Assembly (NCBI GenBank): GCA_019973155.2
Contig: BPQB01000004.1
Coordinates: 558,001-622,000 of the forward strand
Reading direction: 5' to 3'
From: Phanerochaete sordida
Lineage: Eukaryota; Basidiomycota; Agaricomycetes; Polyporales; Phanerochaetaceae
DNA: 64,000 nucleotides
Both the position numbers and the translations under genes were made by a program. Shown here one piece after another: positions 45,504 to 57,438 of this stretch (positions within the stretch are counted from its first letter, which is position 1; every line of letters begins with the position of its first letter). The notes under the pieces were generated by a model, which was not told the origin of the DNA, did not search any database, and saw nothing but the letters and a program-made list of their open reading frames with translations.

Positions 45504-46967
45504 ATGAATCAGGACCAGGCGACGACCGCCAAACACACAAGGCTTGCGGAACTCTCGGCCGAACAGTCTCTACTGGAAATTCAGAAAGCTGAGCTGCTAC
45601 GCCAGTCCGACCTCGTCGAAGCCAGCCTGCGGAGAATTGCAGTCGAGACCGCAGAGTTCTCCCCACTCTACACCCTACCCATCGATGTCCTCATGGACAT
45701 CCTCGAGGTTGCGTACGAGCACACGCCACACGACCGTCGCTGCGCAATCGAGCAGAACCCCATGATACCAGCCCAAGTCTGTCGTCGCTGGCGACGAGCA
45801 GCCCTAGCACTGCCGCGCCTCTGGAGCTGCCTCCACGTCAACTGCTCGGCTGAGCTGCTGGCGCTCTGGCTGGCGCGCTCCGGATCACTCCCGCTGCGCA
45901 TCATATGCGCGGGAAAAGATGTCGAGGCTCGACGCACCGGCGCTGGCATGACGGCTGCGCAATCCGCTCCCTGGACTGCGAGTTATCTGCAGGGCCTGAC
46001 CAACCTGATGCAGCATGCGTCGCGCTGGCAGCACTTCGACATCGAGACGAGCCACTCTGTCTTCCTGCAGACTGTGCTCGAGGTCATGGGCGGCAACTAC
46101 TTCCCCGCCCTCGAATATCTTGCCGTGTGGCATGCTGGACACGCGCAAAACATCTCAAGCCGCTCCTCGTTGCTATCCTGCTGTCCAAGGCTCACAGAGC
46201 TGGCGTTGCTCCGCCTCGACGCACCATTTTCAATCTTCACCCCGCTGCGGCATCTCAGCGAGCTCTATCTGGGATGCCGCAGCTTCACGAGCTGGCAGCT
46301 TTCCCAGCTCGCCAAAGCGTTACCCGAGCTCGTCGAGCTCACGTTGGACCAGGTCACCGAGGCTTGGAGCCCGAACGGCGTCGAGCATACCGCGGTGTTC
46401 CCAAGTCTGAAGACGCTGTTCTTCCAGCTGACGGACTGGGAAGACATCTTCTACTGGATGGAGGCACCCATGCTCGAGACGATGAGCTGCGACCAGGGCC
46501 CACTGTGGGCCGAACCACCGCAGCGCGCGAATCTCAGCCGGGTTTTTCCTCGGCTCCGCGAGCTGCGCCTGCCCCGCAGCTCCCCTCAGCCCGACGGAGA
46601 CGGACACCTCTTCCGCACGATGCCCAACCTCAGGTACCTCGATCTCGGCAAGTGCCACGGCGCATTCTACTGCGTGCTCTCCTGCCTCACGAGGGACGAA
46701 GACCTCCTTCCTCACCTCGAGATTCTCACGCTCACCGAGGGCGCTGAGGAGCCCCATGGGATACTCCTCCAATTCCTCGACGGGCGGAGGCGCGCTGAGC
46801 GTCCGCTGAAGGAGGTCCGTCTCGGCCGCGAGCTGCACGCGCTGCCGTTGTGGGATATCTGTGGGATGCGTCGGATGGTGAAGGTGACGTGCCTCATGGA
46901 GGAGGAGGACCTTGTGAGCCCCGTAGAGCCTGTGGAGGGGCAGACGAGCGGCGTTGCTTACTGGTAG
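45504..46967 (+). CDS. F-box/LRR-like protein 2
   Basis: Single exon, 487 residues. An N-terminal coiled coil (LSAEQSLLEIQKAELLRQSD) is followed by the F-box (YTLPIDVLMDILEVAYEH). VCRRWRRAALALPRLWSCLHV and leucine-rich repeats follow (LRHLSELYLGC, LVELTLDQV). The end SGVAYW is shared with F-box protein 3 (DGVAYW). A likely SCF substrate adaptor with unknown target. Confidence 0.82.
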   Translation: MNQDQATTAKHTRLAELSAEQSLLEIQKAELLRQSDLVEASLRRIAVETAEFSPLYTLPIDVLMDILEVAYEHTPHDRRCAIEQNPMIPAQVCRRWRRAALALPRLWSCLHVNCSAELLALWLARSGSLPLRIICAGKDVEARRTGAGMTAAQSAPWTASYLQGLTNLMQHASRWQHFDIETSHSVFLQTVLEVMGGNYFPALEYLAVWHAGHAQNISSRSSLLSCCPRLTELALLRLDAPFSIFTPLRHLSELYLGCRSFTSWQLSQLAKALPELVELTLDQVTEAWSPNGVEHTAVFPSLKTLFFQLTDWEDIFYWMEAPMLETMSCDQGPLWAEPPQRANLSRVFPRLRELRLPRSSPQPDGDGHLFRTMPNLRYLDLGKCHGAFYCVLSCLTRDEDLLPHLEILTLTEGAEEPHGILLQFLDGRRRAERPLKEVRLGRELHALPLWDICGMRRMVKVTCLMEEEDLVSPVEPVEGQTSGVAYW

Positions 46968-47590
46968 AGGGCTTGCGAGGATCCCCGAGGGGCATTTTCT
47001 TGACTCGCGAGTGCTGGCCACGACGCATGTACCGCATCCGGGCTACGGGGAGCACTCGCACTGCTCGCCGCACGTTGTACTATGCTACAGCGGTTACCAG
47101 CTATCTCCTGTCGGCCTTGGATCTCCTCCGACGCCCGTCAGCGCGGCGATGCTCACGAATGCATCCTCGGTCAGGATTTGTTTCCAGATTGGGATCTGCC
47201 GAGCCCTGCTCGGAGCCTCGGGCAGGCGCTGGCCGAGCTCGGCCAGGCTTGGGTCTGTCAGCACGCCCAAGCTGCCCAGCGCCGCAGACGGGCGAACCTG
47301 CGTATTTGGTGGACAGCGGGGCTTGTGCTCTGGGCTGTGCTACACATTTTGTCTCTCGACGCCAAGCAGGTTTGAGTCCAGCTCGTTCGTTGTCGGGCGC
47401 CGCCACCTCACCGCGCCTTGCACACGACAGGACTCCCGTAACGAGCGTGGGACACACCTTCCATACTCGAAACGCCCGACCGCCGTACGCCGTACACAAC
47501 AAGTCCGCCGTCGTCTCAGGTGCGCACCCGAAATGCGGGGTTCTTGCAGTCAGGCGAGAGAGCTTTGTATTGACTCTTCCTTTGCAGATC
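46968..47590. other. Spacer between F-box 2 and F-box 3
   Basis: An open frame extends through here into F-box 3 but has no motif and overlaps the end of F-box 2 in another frame. It may contain decayed 5' sequence for the coiled coil that F-box 3 lacks. Confidence 0.45.
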
Positions 47591-49015
47591 ATGGGGAGCT
47601 GCAAACGTCGCCATCCAGATCACCCGTGCTCGGGCATCGCGGTGGCTGCTCATAAACGAAGCGCAGCTCCGCCAATGGGTGCAGTCAGCGCACACACCCT
47701 TCCCGACGATATCTTGATGGAGATCTTCGAGGCTGCGTACCAGCACTCGCCGAACGACCGGTGGTGCCCGCTCGAACGCAATCCGATGATAGCTTCGCAG
47801 GTCTGCCGTCGGTGGCGCCAGACCGCCATATCACGACCGCATCTGTGGTGCTGCCTCCATGTTAGCCGTTCTGTCGAGCTTCTCGCGCTCTGGCTGGAGC
47901 GGTCGGGGACAATACCCCTCCACGTAATATTCAGAGCCAACGAAGTCGGTTACGACCGACATCCCGACGCCTCGGACGCTTCTCCAGTAACCCTGTGGTC
48001 CCTACGATATCTGCAGAGTCTCGTCGTTTTGCTGCGCCACTCGTCGCGGTGGTGGCACTTTGAACTCGAGACCAGTAATATTTCTTTCCTCGAAGCGGCG
48101 CTCGAAACGATCGGGCGTACCGGCCTTCCCACCCTCAGGACCCTTACAATCCGCCATGCAGGGAATGCCATTGACCTTCCCAGCCCTGTGACCCTTCCTG
48201 AAACACCATGGCTAACAAAGCTCTCAACGTATCGAATACATGGGTCGATTCCTCCGCCAAGCTGCATATATCACCTCCGGCAACTCCATCTCGGCCACTG
48301 CATCATCTTCGGATACGAGCTGCTCCAGCTCTCACGCACCGCGCCGAACCTCCGCGAACTCACTATGGAGGCCGTCGAGGCCGCGGTCGACGCGGAAGAG
48401 TCGTCGCTGCACGCGATCACTTTCCCGGTCCTCCAGACGCTCACCTTCATCGCGGTCGCTGAGTGGGAGGACCTCCTCGACCGGCTCGACGCGCCGGCGC
48501 TCGAGACGCTCGTGTGCTCGCAGTGCCCGATCTGGGCGGACGCGGCGTCGGTCGTCGCGCTGAGCCCGCAGCGGACGTTCCCCGCGCTGCGCACGCTGTG
48601 CCTGCGGCACTGCGCGTGCGAGTGGTGGGGCAACGACGGGCACTTCTTCCGCAAGACCCCGCGCGTCGAGCACCTCGACCTCACCGGGTGCACGACGACG
48701 TACCTCGGCGTCGTCGACGGTCTCGCGACGCTCGACGCCGCGGCAGAGCTTCTCCCCGCGCTCCGCACGCTCACCGTTACGGACATCAAGGACAAGAGCT
48801 TCGAGATCCTCGTGCAGTTTCTCGTACAGCGCGAGCGCTTTGGACGGCGCATCGAGGAGGTCCGCTTCGGCAAGGCGCTGTACGTGCTGCCCGAGTGGCG
48901 GATCTGCTTGGTCGACCGCCTCGTTAAGGTGACGTGCTTAACGGAAGAGGAGGAAGAAGCTGTCATACCCAGTGAGATCTCGGAGGAGCGGACGGATGGC
49001 GTCGCGTATTGGTAA
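47591..49015 (+). CDS. F-box/LRR-like protein 3
   Basis: Single exon, 474 residues from the ATG at 47591; a second ATG at 47675 begins just before the F-box. The F-box is HTLPDDILMEIFEAAYQH, followed by VCRRWRQTAISRPHLWCCLHV and leucine-rich repeats. It is close to F-box protein 2 (NPMIASQVCRRWR against NPMIPAQVCRRWR; both have VELLALWLERSG-like blocks). Unlike that protein it lacks the N-terminal coiled coil, so the start may be truncated or the true first exon not recognised. The frame stays open far upstream, so the start is a choice based on the paralogue. Confidence 0.78.
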   Translation: MGSCKRRHPDHPCSGIAVAAHKRSAAPPMGAVSAHTLPDDILMEIFEAAYQHSPNDRWCPLERNPMIASQVCRRWRQTAISRPHLWCCLHVSRSVELLALWLERSGTIPLHVIFRANEVGYDRHPDASDASPVTLWSLRYLQSLVVLLRHSSRWWHFELETSNISFLEAALETIGRTGLPTLRTLTIRHAGNAIDLPSPVTLPETPWLTKLSTYRIHGSIPPPSCIYHLRQLHLGHCIIFGYELLQLSRTAPNLRELTMEAVEAAVDAEESSLHAITFPVLQTLTFIAVAEWEDLLDRLDAPALETLVCSQCPIWADAASVVALSPQRTFPALRTLCLRHCACEWWGNDGHFFRKTPRVEHLDLTGCTTTYLGVVDGLATLDAAAELLPALRTLTVTDIKDKSFEILVQFLVQRERFGRRIEEVRFGKALYVLPEWRICLVDRLVKVTCLTEEEEEAVIPSEISEERTDGVAYW

Positions 49016-49225
49016 ACACCCAGCAGAGCCAGTCATCGAGTTGATTTAAATAGAAAATAATATGGAGTCATGCAAGCATCGAAATATAGACACAGGTATA
49101 GCTGCCAGAAATGAGGAGCACTGTTCACAGTAAGCGCGACGAAACGGTCGACATCGCAGTCTACCAATAATTACCACAGCAATTACCACAGCATCTTGGT
49201 ATCGAATCCGATGAACGCAATACGG

Positions 49226-51142
49226 CTATTCTGGGTGATGGGTAGGGACAGGTCCGATGGTTCCGTGACGAGAGTCGCTGGACCGTCCTCGATCACACCT
49301 CCACCTACAATCGGAGGGCTCTCTTAGAATCAAGCCCAAGAGCTCGATGACCATCAGACTGACCTCTTCTATGTGCGACATTTCGACCGCGTCGATAGAA
49401 GACAGGCTGCGCAACGCCGTCTGTCCCGTCCTTCCGGCGTGTGGTGCGTCTGACACCCTCAGCGCAGCGTCCGATCCCTCTATGTCGCTCGCAGCGCCTT
49501 CTGGGCAGGAGACGGCCGCGTTCATTGCTTCGATGCAGCCTTCCGGGGTTTGTTCATCTCCAGCGTGTTCGAGTGGCTCTCCGATATTTCCGAGGAAGCT
49601 ATGGGCAGACTGGGCCCTGAAGTGCGGCGCGGAGAAGCGCGAGAAGTGATCTATATCCGGAGTCGTGTTCGCCACGCCGGCCCCCTGTGCGAATTGCCGC
49701 AGGTTCAGTAGGAATCGCTGTATGAGCAATGATGGCTATAGCAAGCCCGAGCAAATGATTGAACATGGTTACTGTAGGGTGTAGAATAAAACTTACCAGT
49801 ATTGCGAGCACTGCTTGCACGAGTTCCGCAGGCTAGAGAAGACGATATTTACGGTGAATACAGCTACGGCGAGACAAAATATTCACCGTCAAAGCTTCTC
49901 TCCCTCTTCTACGCACCGCGGATGTACAAATTGAAGCCACGTTGCATGCTGAAAGTGCACTGCCCCCGTGTCAGTAACTAGAGTTGAAGGAGTACTTCAA
50001 TACAGCGTACATAAAGTAGAATGTCCCTGCGAAGGTCATAAGTGCTATAAAAATACATGCAATGCGGCAAATGAATCATACCGTCGCGCAAAAACAGGAA
50101 CGTTAGAGAAACGTTAATCTTCAACTTGCGGGACTCGCGCCATTGGTTCAGAGTCTTGATCCACGTGAGCATGACAACGAGAAGATCCGCGAGGAGGACA
50201 CAGCTTCGCGTGACGTAGTCCACTATTGCTTTTCAGCCACGGTACGGATGAGAAGCACGGCTTCGTACATACACCTAGATGGTCTCTGTCAGTCTTCGCA
50301 CATAATCGGCTCGCTATGCACCGTACTCTACGTTTGCGACTTCGGACAGTTTGCTGAACAGAAAACATTCCGAATCCGGGGAGCCTACGTAGATCACGCC
50401 TGATGTAGCCCATCTAACCTGTGCGTAGTGAGTACGATGATCCCAAGAAAAGGTATACTTGCCCACAATGTTGGTGATGAGTGGCGCAAGACCGGGAGCT
50501 AGTACCAAGCCCGAAAGCAGAAACCTATGCTGTGACAAGCTCCAAAGAACGTAGACTCTTAGGGCAGAGAACACTTCGCGCCCCCTAAGTCAGGGAAAAG
50601 AAGTGGGCGGGAACGATATGCTACGGTAAACTCACGAGCTGTTTGAATATACATCAACGCAAGGCTTATGTTGCCAACGACGATTAGTGATTTGCAGCTG
50701 TAGTCAATAGATGCATCAACGAGTGCAAATTGGCAGAGGGCTCAAGATGACATCTGTGTGCAGCAGATCAGCTCGGAGAAGAGTGGGGCACGTAACATAG
50801 ACTCACACTTGTATGGGCTCAGCGGAATAAATTGCACAACTTCGGTAAGGACCATGACCCAGCGGATGGACAGCAAGAGGCATGAGGTCGCCGTCGGCTT
50901 TCGCTTCCACACATATTGCACTTCCTGGTCAATGGTAGTGACGTATTCATAAATCACTAGGGCTGCAATACTCGGTATGAGTACCAGAAAACACATTCAT
51001 GAAATATGCCTACTCAGTACTGCGACTTGACAATAACTTTGCAATAAGCTGAACATGGTTAGCTTTAATATAGACTTCAACAAGCCGCTGGTACTCACTC
51101 TATGTAAACGGTTTGTGATAGGTCTGGTGTTGATCCTGCCAT
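49226..51142 (-). CDS. DUF6533-type seven-helix membrane protein 1
   Basis: Multi-exon gene. Exon 1 encodes MAGSTPDLSQTVYI and joins LLQSYCQVAVLTLVIYEYVTTIDQEV, the DUF6533 hallmark. YVWKRK and SIRWVMVLTEVVQF follow. Later exons give FSALRVYVLW, VTRSCVLLADLLVVMLTW, LTFLFLRDG and RFLLNLRQ, in the order usual for this basidiomycete family. The tail is acidic and ends IEEVSLMVIELLGLILRE then a polar segment. Hydrophobic blocks fit about seven membrane helices. Function of the family is unknown. Boundaries of the middle exons (about 50230-50720) are uncertain because several acceptors fit. Confidence 0.78.
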
Positions 51143-52692
51143 CCTCAGAACATGAAGTGGTACAAGGTCCGGCGGCCTGGCTACAGCGATACTCCAGCTG
51201 GTATTTATATCCTTCGCCGGTGATATGACTACCTCGCCTACCCCATGGCTCCTGCCTTATTTGCTGGGGGAAAAAATACAGCATGCATCGCCCGCACGAG
51301 GACAGCACTAAATTCTCCGGATGCAGAAGCGTGTAAGATTCCAATGCAGAACTTCAATGGTTTCAGAAACGTGCAAAGTAAGCGTAATACCCGATATCTT
51401 CGAGGTTGAAAAGCCTGCCTGTACCTGCGATTGCACCTGCGATGAGGCCACACAGCAGTCGCCAAGGACACAGATACATCTATGTTATGGAGCTCCACAC
51501 GAGCAAACTGGATGCCTGGTAAAGCACTGGGAAAACTGTTTAAGCCCGAGGTATCTTCGTCTGATTCCATAATCAACTATGATGCAGACACTAATAAGGC
51601 ACTAATAAGGCTTAGAAGTTGGGGCAGTTTAATGTCCCGAGCGATGATGGACAGATAAATATCAGCCTCTGTGTCTCCAGCAGATACGCCGTTCGTTTTA
51701 AGACTGATTTACAAGCCCCCTTCTAGGCTTTTCTTTTCTCGGCCCCGCGCACGGCGATAGTTGAGCTATTGAACCTCCGAGGTTCGATACGCTGATCCGT
51801 CCAACGGACTCGGCTCTCATATGATACCAATCGGCTCATACCAGGCCTTGCGATGGATACGAGGTGGATATCCTATCTCACCTGGCTCTCCCAATGCCAA
51901 TACGCTCTACATTTCTAATGCTACAGCGCCATTCTGGCATGGTAATCGAAGGCCTCCTGGCGCATCTAGACCATCAGATCTAGATACGCCAGGAAAGCTC
52001 ACAGCCACTATCAGGAAGCATCCAAGAAGCGAACTGGATGCGATGACTAGCTCCCGTGATGAGCGCACACAAGACAATGTATTTGCCAGTGCGAGCTCTT
52101 TGCGCAGGGCACGGCCCTGCCCCTGCACGAAATGAACGTTGAACAGGTATCCGTGCTTCACGGCCGCTTTGATTAACATAATCTATCAGGCCAGACGTAT
52201 CTGGATCCTTTCAGCTCAACGTTCATCCCATCCAGTGGCAGCCACATCCGCTCACGGCATGGGGCTCTCTCAGCGACACCACGCTCGCCTGCGCCGTGGC
52301 CCGCGGAGCAGCCGGTATCACCCTAGCGTCTGGCGGACAATGCCTGCGACGGCGCGCTCTGCGGTGCGGCGGTAGACATTCAGCAGAGCTGGTCGTATAG
52401 CTGATTTACAAAGGTAAATAAAATAGATAGCCTATAGAGCGAGGAAGGAAACGAAGACAGAGACAAAGACACAAGCTACGCTGCGAAGAATCGGTGACAC
52501 TGCACACAGCTGGCCGACTCATGATACGGTCTGTGTCCTGATCTGTAGATAATAAACACAAATCTAGGCAATGCAACTGAGGAGAGCCGGTGATCTAGTC
52601 CAGAAACCATTCGGACCATTCGATGCCGATCTACTCGACTGTTTTAAATCAAGCTTCCACCTATGGTTTGACGATTCTCGTCAGAATTTAAA
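51143..52692. other. Intergenic with duplicated fragments, no intact gene
   Basis: 51960-52100 resembles 54800-54920 (ACTATCAGGAAGCATCC against ACCATCAGAGGACATCT; GATGCGATGACTAGC against GACGCGATGATTGCC). 52200-52380 resembles 55780-55960 (AGCGTCTGGCGGACA). These are remnants shared with the second DUF6533 block. Confidence 0.55.
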
Positions 52693-54489
52693 CTAGCAGA
52701 TTAAGAGCGACCAAAGACTGACCTCCTCGATGTCCGACATTTCTGAGATCGCGTCGACGGACGGCATGCTATGCAGCGCCCCCTTGCCTATACTTCGAGT
52801 GTATAGTGTTCCTGATTCCCCAGCATCCGATCCCTTCACGTCGTTAACAGTGCCTTCTTGGTAGGACGTGTTCATCGTCTCAGTCCAATCCTTCGGAGCC
52901 TGTCCATCTTCAGCGTCCTCGAGTGACTCCCCGATGTTCCCGAGGAAGCTCCGGGCCGACTGGACTCTGAAATCCGGCGCAGAGAAACGCGAGAAACGTC
53001 CTTCGCCTGTAGCTGTGTCCGGCACCGCCGCCTGCGCAGATTGCCGGAGGTTCAGTATAAAACGTTGTATGAGCACTGATGGCTGTAGCATGCCCGAGGC
53101 AAGGATTGAGTTTGGTTGCTGGGATATGGAGGATGAAGGAGATAACATACCAGCACTAGGAGCAGTTGCTCTACGAATTGCGTTGGCTAACGAATTGTGA
53201 CATTTATAGTGAGCTCAGCTACGGTGAAGCACAATATTTACCGCAGAGTTGCTTGTTATATCTTTTCCACGCGTCACGGATGTGAAGAATGAAGCCGCAT
53301 TAATGGCTGAGAGTGCCCTGCTCCATCGATATGAGTTACCAGAGTCACAGAGAACTTCCATGAATCCTCACATAAAATAAAACGTCCCTGCCAACATCAT
53401 CAGTGCCACAAAGACTCGTGTGATATGACAAGTAGAACATACCATCGCGCAAAAAGAAGAAGGTCACAGAGACCTTCATTTTTACTCTGCGGGACTCGCG
53501 CCACTGGCTCAGAGTTTTGATCAATGTGAGCATAAGAATGAGAAGATCTGCGAGAAGGACACAGCTTCGCGTGACGAAGCCCACTGTTACTTGTCAGATA
53601 CAGTACGTCTGGAGCGCGTTTCTTTGTACATACACCTAAACGTTCCGTGTCAATATCCGCACTTGCTCACTTTGCTAGAACCCCTACTTTATGCTTGCGG
53701 CATCGGACAGTCTGCTGAACGACGTGCATATCGAATACGGAGGGCCTACGTATACTGCAACCGATGTAGCCCACCCGATCTATGGGCAGTGAGCATGATG
53801 CTTTTGAAGAAGGATATAGCTTCCCACAATGTTGGTGACGAGTGGCGCAAGACCGAGAGCTAGCACCGAGCCCGAGAGCAGGTACTTATACCGTGACAAG
53901 CTCCACAGGACGTAGACTCTGAGGGTAGCGAACACTTTGCGCTCCGTTAGTTCTGGAACGGAGAGGAATAATGTTGCACCGTAAGCTCACCGGCTATTTG
54001 GATGAATGCGAGTGCATAGCACATGTTTAGAATGATTGTTATCGATATGCAGCTGTAGACATTGAGTGTCAGCGTAGGCAGATTTGAAGAAGGCCTGAGA
54101 TGAGATCTGTGTACAGCTTTCAGCTTGAGACATGATATGGTGCACAACACAAACCTACACTTGTATCGGTCTATCGGAATAAAGCGCATAACTTGGTTGA
54201 GGACCATGACCCAGCGGATGGATAGCAAGAGGCATGAGGTCGCCGATGGCCTTCCCATCCATACAAGTTGCACTTCCTGCCCGATGGTAATGCCATATTC
54301 ATAGATAACCAGTGCTGCAATGTATGCCATGAGTGCTGGAGAGCATTTCCATAAAAAAGCGACTACTTAGGATAGCAAGTGAGCAGTAATTTTCCGACAA
54401 ACTAAACACGGTCAGCCCGATTGCGTAGTCTCACAAGTCACTCACATTTTGGAGATGTCCTGTGCTAGCTCTGAAATTGACTCTGCCAT
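52693..54489 (-). CDS. DUF6533-type seven-helix membrane protein 2
   Basis: Paralogue of membrane protein 1. Exon 1 encodes MAESISELAQDISK, joined to ILSENYCSLAILTLVIYEYG. Then come TIGQEVQLVWMGR, SIRWVMVLNQVMRF, FATLRVYVLW, VTRSCVLLADLLILMLTL and FFFLRDG. The C-terminal exon has RFILNLRQSAQ and ends EEVSLWSLLIC, shorter than in copy 1. The spacing of introns is kept. As in copy 1, the exon after the first helix block has an unclear acceptor. The cellular role is unknown. Confidence 0.75.
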
Positions 54490-55649
54490 TGTGAAAATGT
54501 GGAGAGAGAAAGATGACGGTCGAGTGTGTGCAGACACCACCTTGTACCACCTGGCATTTATATCCCTCCCCAGTGAGACGACCACCCTGTCGGATTGCAG
54601 GGCTAGTGATTTACTGGTTTCGATGAACTACAGCGTGCATCGTCCGCAACAGCGCTAAGACCTCCGGATGCAGAAGCGTATACGACTCCAACTAAGATGC
54701 TGACGCGTATACGTCTACTTGTTTAATACGTACACGTTCTATCGAACACGAGCTGATTATGGGTTCAGTTGCTGGATTCGTCGCACGAGTTGCTCTACAC
54801 AGCTATGAAAGGACTCCTAGTTAAGGTATCAAAGGAAGAACTCATCGCCACCATCAGAGGACATCTCGGAAGAGAACTCGACGCGATGATTGCCACCAGG
54901 ATTGGTCGTCTAGCCTCTATGGAGCTCGTAATGAGCGCTGAGCCTCAAGCGAGGCAACTTCATACAAGCCCACACGGAGCGGATGAAACCTCGAGCTGGA
55001 GGAGACTAGACTTCCTAGAAACAGCTGATCCCGTTTACCGAATGGTAAGCGCTAGAAGGTGATCGCACTCGAGTAGAATCGTGCTGAGCTAACACTGAGA
55101 CCGTCGCTCATCTGTCTCGCTGTCTCAAACCAGTCAGCGGACGTCCTGTGCTGAGCTCATAACCAGTCGGCCCGACAGAGCAACAGCGCATCCCGAGGAG
55201 ATCTGAATTTGATAGCCTCGGTACGCTAGTTTAGGTGAGGCCTTGGCATGCAATGCTAGCCCTCCTGGCGAGGGAGTCCAGTCATTTGTTGATTCTTATG
55301 TGATACCTTCCGGTTGGGGCTCAATTTCGAAGGTTCAAGGGTTGTTCTATCCAGCCGAATGCTGTGGGTATCCACTCTCCCCGTGAAGATGCACAGAGTC
55401 GGCGAAAGAGCCTAGCCACCTCGGTCCCCCATATCTGTGGCCTGTACATTCAAAGGTGTGTGCAGACCATATCTCTTCCGCACTTTGCGTCGTCCAGTGT
55501 CTCTTCCTATCCTTTAATCCACACAACACGTTACCGATGGTGATTAGCCATCCGCTACGACTGCTACCATCGTGCCTTCTTAGGATACTGTCCCCCAATC
55601 TACGCCGCACAATCCACGGATGGCAAAGAACACGTCCGTGCACCCATGA
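54490..55649. other. Intergenic with a small open frame of unknown status
   Basis: A plus-strand frame at 54769-55062 (97 codons, containing KEELIATIRGHLGRELDAMI) has a degraded copy near 51960-52130. It could be the remains of an exon duplicated with the DUF6533 genes. I do not recognise it. Confidence 0.4.
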
Positions 55650-56030
55650 TCACCACGCACAAGCCAACGCATCTGCGAACTCCCCGCGCAGGACGCGCCC
55701 GCGCGCGCGGCGAACAGGCGTCCGTGCGCCACAGCCGCTCCGAGCAGCACGATCTATCAGCCCAGACGTAACGCAGAACTCCCCATCTCGAAGCTCCTCC
55801 CATCGCGCAGCCACATCGCCTGCGCCACCACGCGCGCCCGCGCAGCCCGTCGCATCCGCAGCGGGCTCTGCACGCGCGCCCGCGCCGCAGCCCGCCGCAC
55901 CGCAGCGTCTGGCGGACACCGCCTGCAGCGGCGCGCGCTGCCGCAGGCCATGGCGCGCCTCCGCGCGGAGCACCGGGTCGGACGGCAGGGTGCCGCGGTC
56001 GACGAGGGCGGCTCATGAAGCTTGAGACCA
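55650..56030 (-). pseudogene. Glutathione-transferase-like fragment, copy 1
   Basis: On the minus strand, LPSDPVLRAEARHGL followed by AGDVAARWEELRDGEF resembles the C-terminal half of basidiomycete glutathione transferases. No start, thioredoxin-like half or splice pattern survives. The segment is over 70% GC. The DNA around GCGGAGCACCGGGTCGGACG is repeated about 550 bp downstream. Confidence 0.4.
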
Positions 56031-56479
56031 GGGCGAGGGCGAATCGACCAAGGCAGCGCGCGCGCCATGCACGACAGCTGGGATCGGGAGGTGCATGTGC
56101 GAGCAGGGCGCAGCGCGCGCCGGCTGCACACGCAGCGCGCGGCGTCGCGTCTCGGAACGCAGAGCAGGCAGCCAGCTGCGCGCGCATCGGCCGCAGCCTG
56201 CCGCACCACCACGCCCGACGCCGCAGAAGCCGTGCGCGAGATGCAGGCCGTGTCTTGTCCAGTTTATGGGCGGGCGCGGACTCGGCCGCGCGACGGCAGG
56301 CGCAGAGCTACACGAGTGTCGCAATGCCGGGGATGCCGGCCGGGTGCAGGCGCGTTCGGTATCTGGTCTAGCGGTCAGCATGTGCTCGCGCCCGCGGATG
56401 CTAGTGCTGTCCAGGTGTATCGCGGCGTTCGGCCTCGAGGCGGCGTGCATGTGGCAGCACGGGGTCAGCGCGACGTAGC

Positions 56480-56800
56480 TGCTGCTCGCTGAACGTCCGC
56501 GTGAAGAGGCACGCCTTCGCGCGGAGCACCGGGTCGGACGGCGGAGTATAAGCCGGCGTTGAACTCGGCGAGGACGAGCAACTCACGAAGCTTGAGATCT
56601 CGAGACTAGGGCGAGGGCTGGTCGGCCAGGTCAGCGCGCCTGCCGTCCGCGACCCAGACCTGGAGGCGCGTGTAGGAACACGGCGCGGGGAGCTCCGGCT
56701 GCACAAGCAGCTCCCAGGCGGCCGTCGGGCCCGCCGCCGGACGAGCGAGCGCGCGCGAAGGCGGGCTTGAATTCCTGGGTAGTTCATGAGCTGTCCCAGT
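56480..56800 (-). pseudogene. Glutathione-transferase-like fragment, copy 2
   Basis: On the minus strand, KLRELLVLAEFNAGLYS then, after a frame change, PSDPVLRAKACLFTRTFSEQQ. Both halves match the junction region of fungal glutathione transferases but lie in different frames, so a frameshift is present. It is a direct repeat of the fragment near 55960. Confidence 0.45.
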
Positions 56801-57438
56801 CCTCTGTGCAAACGGGCTCGACGTACAGCGCAGCGGACGTCCGTTCGTGGGTCCATATGCCCCCGATGCTGTGTGTTGGCCTGCAACTCATGGCTTCCAC
56901 CCAGGCCGCCGACGAGCGGCGTGAGCACAGCCAAGCCGCAGGTCGCGCACGGAGCATCGGCGTGCGCGAACGGGCGAAATCGCACAGCGAAGGGCTGTCC
57001 AACGTCATGGGCTTTGAGATGCGCAGCGGCGTCGGCGCGCGCACCGTCCATACAGGATTCGGGTGTGTGTTCCCGCGCATGGTGCCCCATACAGGCCCCT
57101 TGTCTGCGCCTTGTGCCACGTCAGCTTCGCACACGCCTGCGCCACGCGCGGGAAGCCGCAGGATGTGGGGACAGGTGGGACCGAGCCGTCAAGGGCGCCA
57201 TTGCTGCTTCCGGAGCCGCAGAACAGGCAGCCAGCTGCGTGCGCATCGCAAATTTCCAGCAGAACGCAGAGTGTGAGAATCCATCCAATCCGTGTTAGCT
57301 ATGTACGACAACCGTCCGCGGCGAGATCCTAGCAAACCTCGAAAAATCCAATCCTGCAAAATCCTACACTCTCATCAGCACCACCGTTACCACCCGCCAC
57401 CACCCACTACCACACACACACACTCACCACACGCGCGC
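56801..57438. other. GC-rich intergenic sequence, no gene seen
   Basis: Many overlapping frames arise from high GC. A short repeat (CAGAACAGGCAGCCAGCTGC) occurs here and near 56160. A CA-rich tract lies at 57375-57430. Confidence 0.45.

Noticed and set aside
46850..47590. Long open frame upstream of F-box 3, reading through from inside F-box 2
   Set aside because: It overlaps F-box 2 in another frame, has no motif, and the paralogue shows no such extension.
51760..51790. Hairpin around GAACCTCCGAGGTTC
   Set aside because: Short palindrome without an adjacent gene end or known element; could be chance.
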